Origin: Bradyrhizobium prioriisuperbiae
Lineage (GTDB): Bacteria; Pseudomonadota; Alphaproteobacteria; Rhizobiales; Xanthobacteraceae
Direction of reading: 5' to 3'
Length of the DNA: 64,000 nucleotides
Assembly: GCF_032397745.1 (NCBI RefSeq)
Contig: NZ_CP135921.1
Location: 1,550,001 to 1,614,000, forward strand
Below the pieces are notes generated by a model. The model made no database searches, was not told the origin of the DNA, and worked only from the letters and a program-made list of their open reading frames with translations. A program made the translations under genes and the position numbers. Positions within the stretch are counted from its first letter, which is position 1. Each line of letters starts with the position of its first letter. Shown piece after piece: positions 62,083-64,000 of the stretch.

Positions 62083-63168
62083 CTACCCCAGCGCCTGGGC
62101 GATGGCCTTGCCGCAGGTCTCGGTGTTGGCGGCGCCGCCGAGGTCGCGGGTGCGGAGCTTGTCTTCCTTGAGCACGGCCTCGATCGCGCCGACCACCGCC
62201 TTGGCGGCGTCGGGTTCGCCGAGATGGTCGAGCATCATCGCCGCCGACCAGATCTGGCCCACCGGATTGGCGATGCCTTGCCCCGCGATATCCGGCGCCG
62301 AGCCGTGCACCGGCTCGAACAGCGAGGGGAATTTGCGTTCGGGGTTGATGTTGCCCGACGGCGCGATGCCGATGGTGCCGGTGCAGGCGGGGCCCAGATC
62401 AGAGAGGATGTCGCCGAACAGGTTGGAGGCCACCACCACATCGAAGCGGTCCGGGTTCATGACGAAGTGCGCCGTGAGAATATCGATGTGGTATTTGTCC
62501 CAGCGGATGCCAGGATAATTCTTCGCCATCTCCTCCACCCGCTCGTCCCAGTACGGCATCGAAATCGAAATGCCGTTGGACTTGGTGGCCGAGGTCAGAT
62601 GCTTCTTCTCGCGCTTGCTGGCGAGATCGAAGGCGAAGCGCAGGATGCGGTCGACACCGGTGCGGGTCATCACGGTTTCCTGCACCACGAATTCGCGATC
62701 GGTGCCGGGGAACGCGCGGCCGCCGATCGAGGAATATTCGCCCTCGGTGTTCTCGCGCACCACGAAGAAATCGATGTCGCCGGGCTTGCGGCCGGCCAGC
62801 GGCGATTTGACGCCCGGCATCAGCCGCACCGGACGCAGGTTGACGTACTGGTCGAACTCCCGGCGGAACAGGATCAGCGAGCCCCACAGCGAAATATGAT
62901 CCGGGATTTTTTCCGGCCAGCCGACGGCGCCGAAGAAGATCGCGTCATGGCCGCCGATCTGCGCCTTCCAGTCGTCCGGCATCATCTGGCCGTGCTTGGC
63001 GTAATAGTCATAGGAGGAGAAATCGAAGGTATCGAGTTCGAGATCGAACTTGTATTTCGACGCAGCCGCTTCCAGCACCCGCAGGCCTTCCGGCACCGTT
63101 TCCTTGCCGATGCCGTCTCCGGCGAGAACTGCGATGCGATATTTTCTGTTGGTGCCGGTGGTGGCCAT
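62083..63168 (-). CDS. tartrate dehydrogenase / D-malate dehydrogenase family enzyme
   Basis: A 361-aa beta-decarboxylating dehydrogenase (IPMDH fold). ATG 63168 is used. The NAD loop is AVLAGDGIGKETVPEG; substrate/metal sites are FFVVRENTEGEYSSIGGRA, the Lys in TSATKSNGIS, and Asp pair in VVASNLFGDILSDLGPACTGTIGIAPSGN; the family ending is EPVHGSAPDIAGQGIANPVGQIWSAAMMLDHLG. The ENTEGEYS and YDYYAKHGQMMPDDW features fit TtuC/DmlA-type enzymes rather than LeuB. It converts tartrate or D-malate; the exact substrate is open. Confidence 0.88.
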   Translation of the reverse strand: MATTGTNRKYRIAVLAGDGIGKETVPEGLRVLEAAASKYKFDLELDTFDFSSYDYYAKHGQMMPDDWKAQIGGHDAIFFGAVGWPEKIPDHISLWGSLILFRREFDQYVNLRPVRLMPGVKSPLAGRKPGDIDFFVVRENTEGEYSSIGGRAFPGTDREFVVQETVMTRTGVDRILRFAFDLASKREKKHLTSATKSNGISISMPYWDERVEEMAKNYPGIRWDKYHIDILTAHFVMNPDRFDVVVASNLFGDILSDLGPACTGTIGIAPSGNINPERKFPSLFEPVHGSAPDIAGQGIANPVGQIWSAAMMLDHLGEPDAAKAVVGAIEAVLKEDKLRTRDLGGAANTETCGKAIAQALG

Positions 63169-63677
63169 GGTGCGTATCCTGGTCTTGTTTGGGCTTGAAG
63201 GCGCGCCCGGGATTGGAACGGGGCCGCACACATTATGGCGCGCGTCCCCGGCTGGGAATGACTGGCGTTAAATACCAGCAATGCCGGTTAGGCCAGCCTG
63301 AAGATATCAGCGCAACATCACGATATCAGTCGGCGAACCGGTCGTTCGCGGTAATGATCGGCGCCCGGCGATCGGCCTCGCATGTCGTTGTTGACGGCTG
63401 ATCGACCGCCGTTTGAAAAACAGAGAGTGGCATCGCACGCATGGAATTGCGACAGGACGAATGTCGCACCGGCCCACATAGCGGGACAGCATCGGCATTT
63501 GCAGCAGCGAACCGGCATGCGAACATCCGCCGAGCAACGCCGCCTGCGAATGCCTTTGTCGACGCTTGCTTGTCGGCGTGTCCCGTCTAATATATTACTT
63601 TCTTACCCTCGCGCCGCGGGCGCAGGGCCAACAATCAATCACCGCCGCAAAAGGCGGACCAGAGGGAGGACGACCAT
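63169..63677. other. divergent intergenic region before the last binding-protein gene
   Basis: A 509-base gap between the dehydrogenase (leftward) and a sugar-binding protein (rightward). No family-like open frame is seen. It contains a promoter-like sequence at 63566-63593. Confidence 0.5.
63566..63593 (+). promoter_or_regulatory. candidate sigma-70 promoter of the last binding-protein gene
   Basis: TTGCTT (63566-63571) and TAATAT (63588-63593) with a 16-base spacer, about 85 bases before the ATG. Good match to the -10 box, moderate to the -35 box. Visual match only. Confidence 0.4.
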
Positions 63678-64000
63678 ATGGCCAGCTTTGGCCCGACCCG
63701 CCGTACAGTGCTGCAGGGAGCACTCGCCACCAGCGCGCTCACCTTGAGCGGACTTCCCGCATTCGCCGATCCGGCCTGGAAGAAATATGCCGGCACCTCG
63801 ATCGAGGCCAACCTGATCAAGGGCCCGCGCGGCGAGTTGCTGCAGCGCCATGAAAAGGAATTCACCGAACTCACCGGCATCAAGGTGTCGTCGGAACTGA
63901 TCCCCGAGCAGCAGCAGCGCCAGAAAGCGGTGATCGAGCTGACATCAGGCAAGCCGAACTTCGACGTGGTGCATGTGAGTTATCACGTGCAGAAGCGGCA
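63678..64000 (+). CDS. sugar ABC transporter binding protein (N-terminal part)
   Basis: The first 107 codons of a family-1 binding protein; it runs off the right edge. GAGGGAGG precedes the ATG at 63678. A Tat signal is seen (TRRTVLQGALATSALTLSG), then mature sequence IEANLIKGPRGELLQRHEKEFTELTGIKVSSELIPEQQQRQKAVIELTSGKPNFDVVHVSYH (start), typical of the sorbitol/mannitol or multiple-sugar binding class. The permease and ATPase genes should follow outside the window. Confidence 0.88.
   Translation, partial: MASFGPTRRTVLQGALATSALTLSGLPAFADPAWKKYAGTSIEANLIKGPRGELLQRHEKEFTELTGIKVSSELIPEQQQRQKAVIELTSGKPNFDVVHVSYHVQKR

Overview
The window is about 64 kb of high-GC, gene-dense DNA from an alphaproteobacterium, most likely Hyphomicrobiales, family Nitrobacteraceae (Bradyrhizobium / Rhodopseudomonas / Tardiphaga-like). 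The grounds are the codon use, many periplasmic binding proteins, a CioAB oxidase, IlvD/EDD sugar-acid catabolism and several families of short palindromic repeats of the kind seen in that group. No rRNA, tRNA, CRISPR array, phage or insertion sequence was seen. The genus is an inference.

Layout. 1-2.8 kb: a peptide/nickel-type ABC transporter (binding protein, DppB-like and the start of a DppC-like permease). 3.3-5.3 kb: exbB-exbD-tonB. 5.4-12.5 kb: an orphan UgpB-like binding protein, then a DctP-type TRAP binding protein followed by a membrane histidine kinase, a REC-DUF3369-histidine kinase protein and an OmpR-type regulator. 12.8-17.9 kb: an ECF sigma factor with a 70-aa exported protein, ccdA, a thioredoxin-like protein, and the oxidase genes cioA-cioB with a 40-aa DUF2474-like gene. 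18-27.5 kb: an L,D-transpeptidase, an orphan AapJ-like protein, a PAS hybrid kinase, a pair of acyl-CoA dehydrogenases, a CMD-family and a VOC-family protein, and an MFS transporter.

27.6-32.3 kb holds nrdA-nrdB under a cobalamin riboswitch. The small subunit has Phe where class Ia enzymes carry the radical Tyr, so it looks like a class Ic (R2c, Chlamydia-type) enzyme. 32.4-36.5 kb: two NTF2-like proteins, a fused beta-barrel/OprB porin and a thioesterase.

36.6-51.5 kb is a sugar-acid catabolic island. A leftward set carries one MalK/UgpC-type ATPase, two paralogous binding protein + two-permease cassettes, denD, kdgK and eda. A rightward set carries an IlvD/EDD dehydratase and two SDRs. The likely flow is uptake, oxidation, dehydration to a 2-keto-3-deoxy acid, phosphorylation by KdgK and cleavage by Eda. 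51.6-58.2 kb: a YdcF-like protein, an XRE-2TM protein, a YciB-like protein, a LysR-tautomerase divergent pair, an aminotransferase remnant, an MHS symporter and a DgoA-DgoK pair (DeLey-Doudoroff galactonate route). 58.6-64 kb: a secreted hypothetical protein, an MMPL/RND transporter, a tartrate/D-malate dehydrogenase and the start of another sugar-binding protein.

Most convergent gene ends carry palindromic repeats, including five copies of one GTAGCCCGG-ended element and two copies of a bipartite double hairpin whose stem sequences differ while its architecture is kept.
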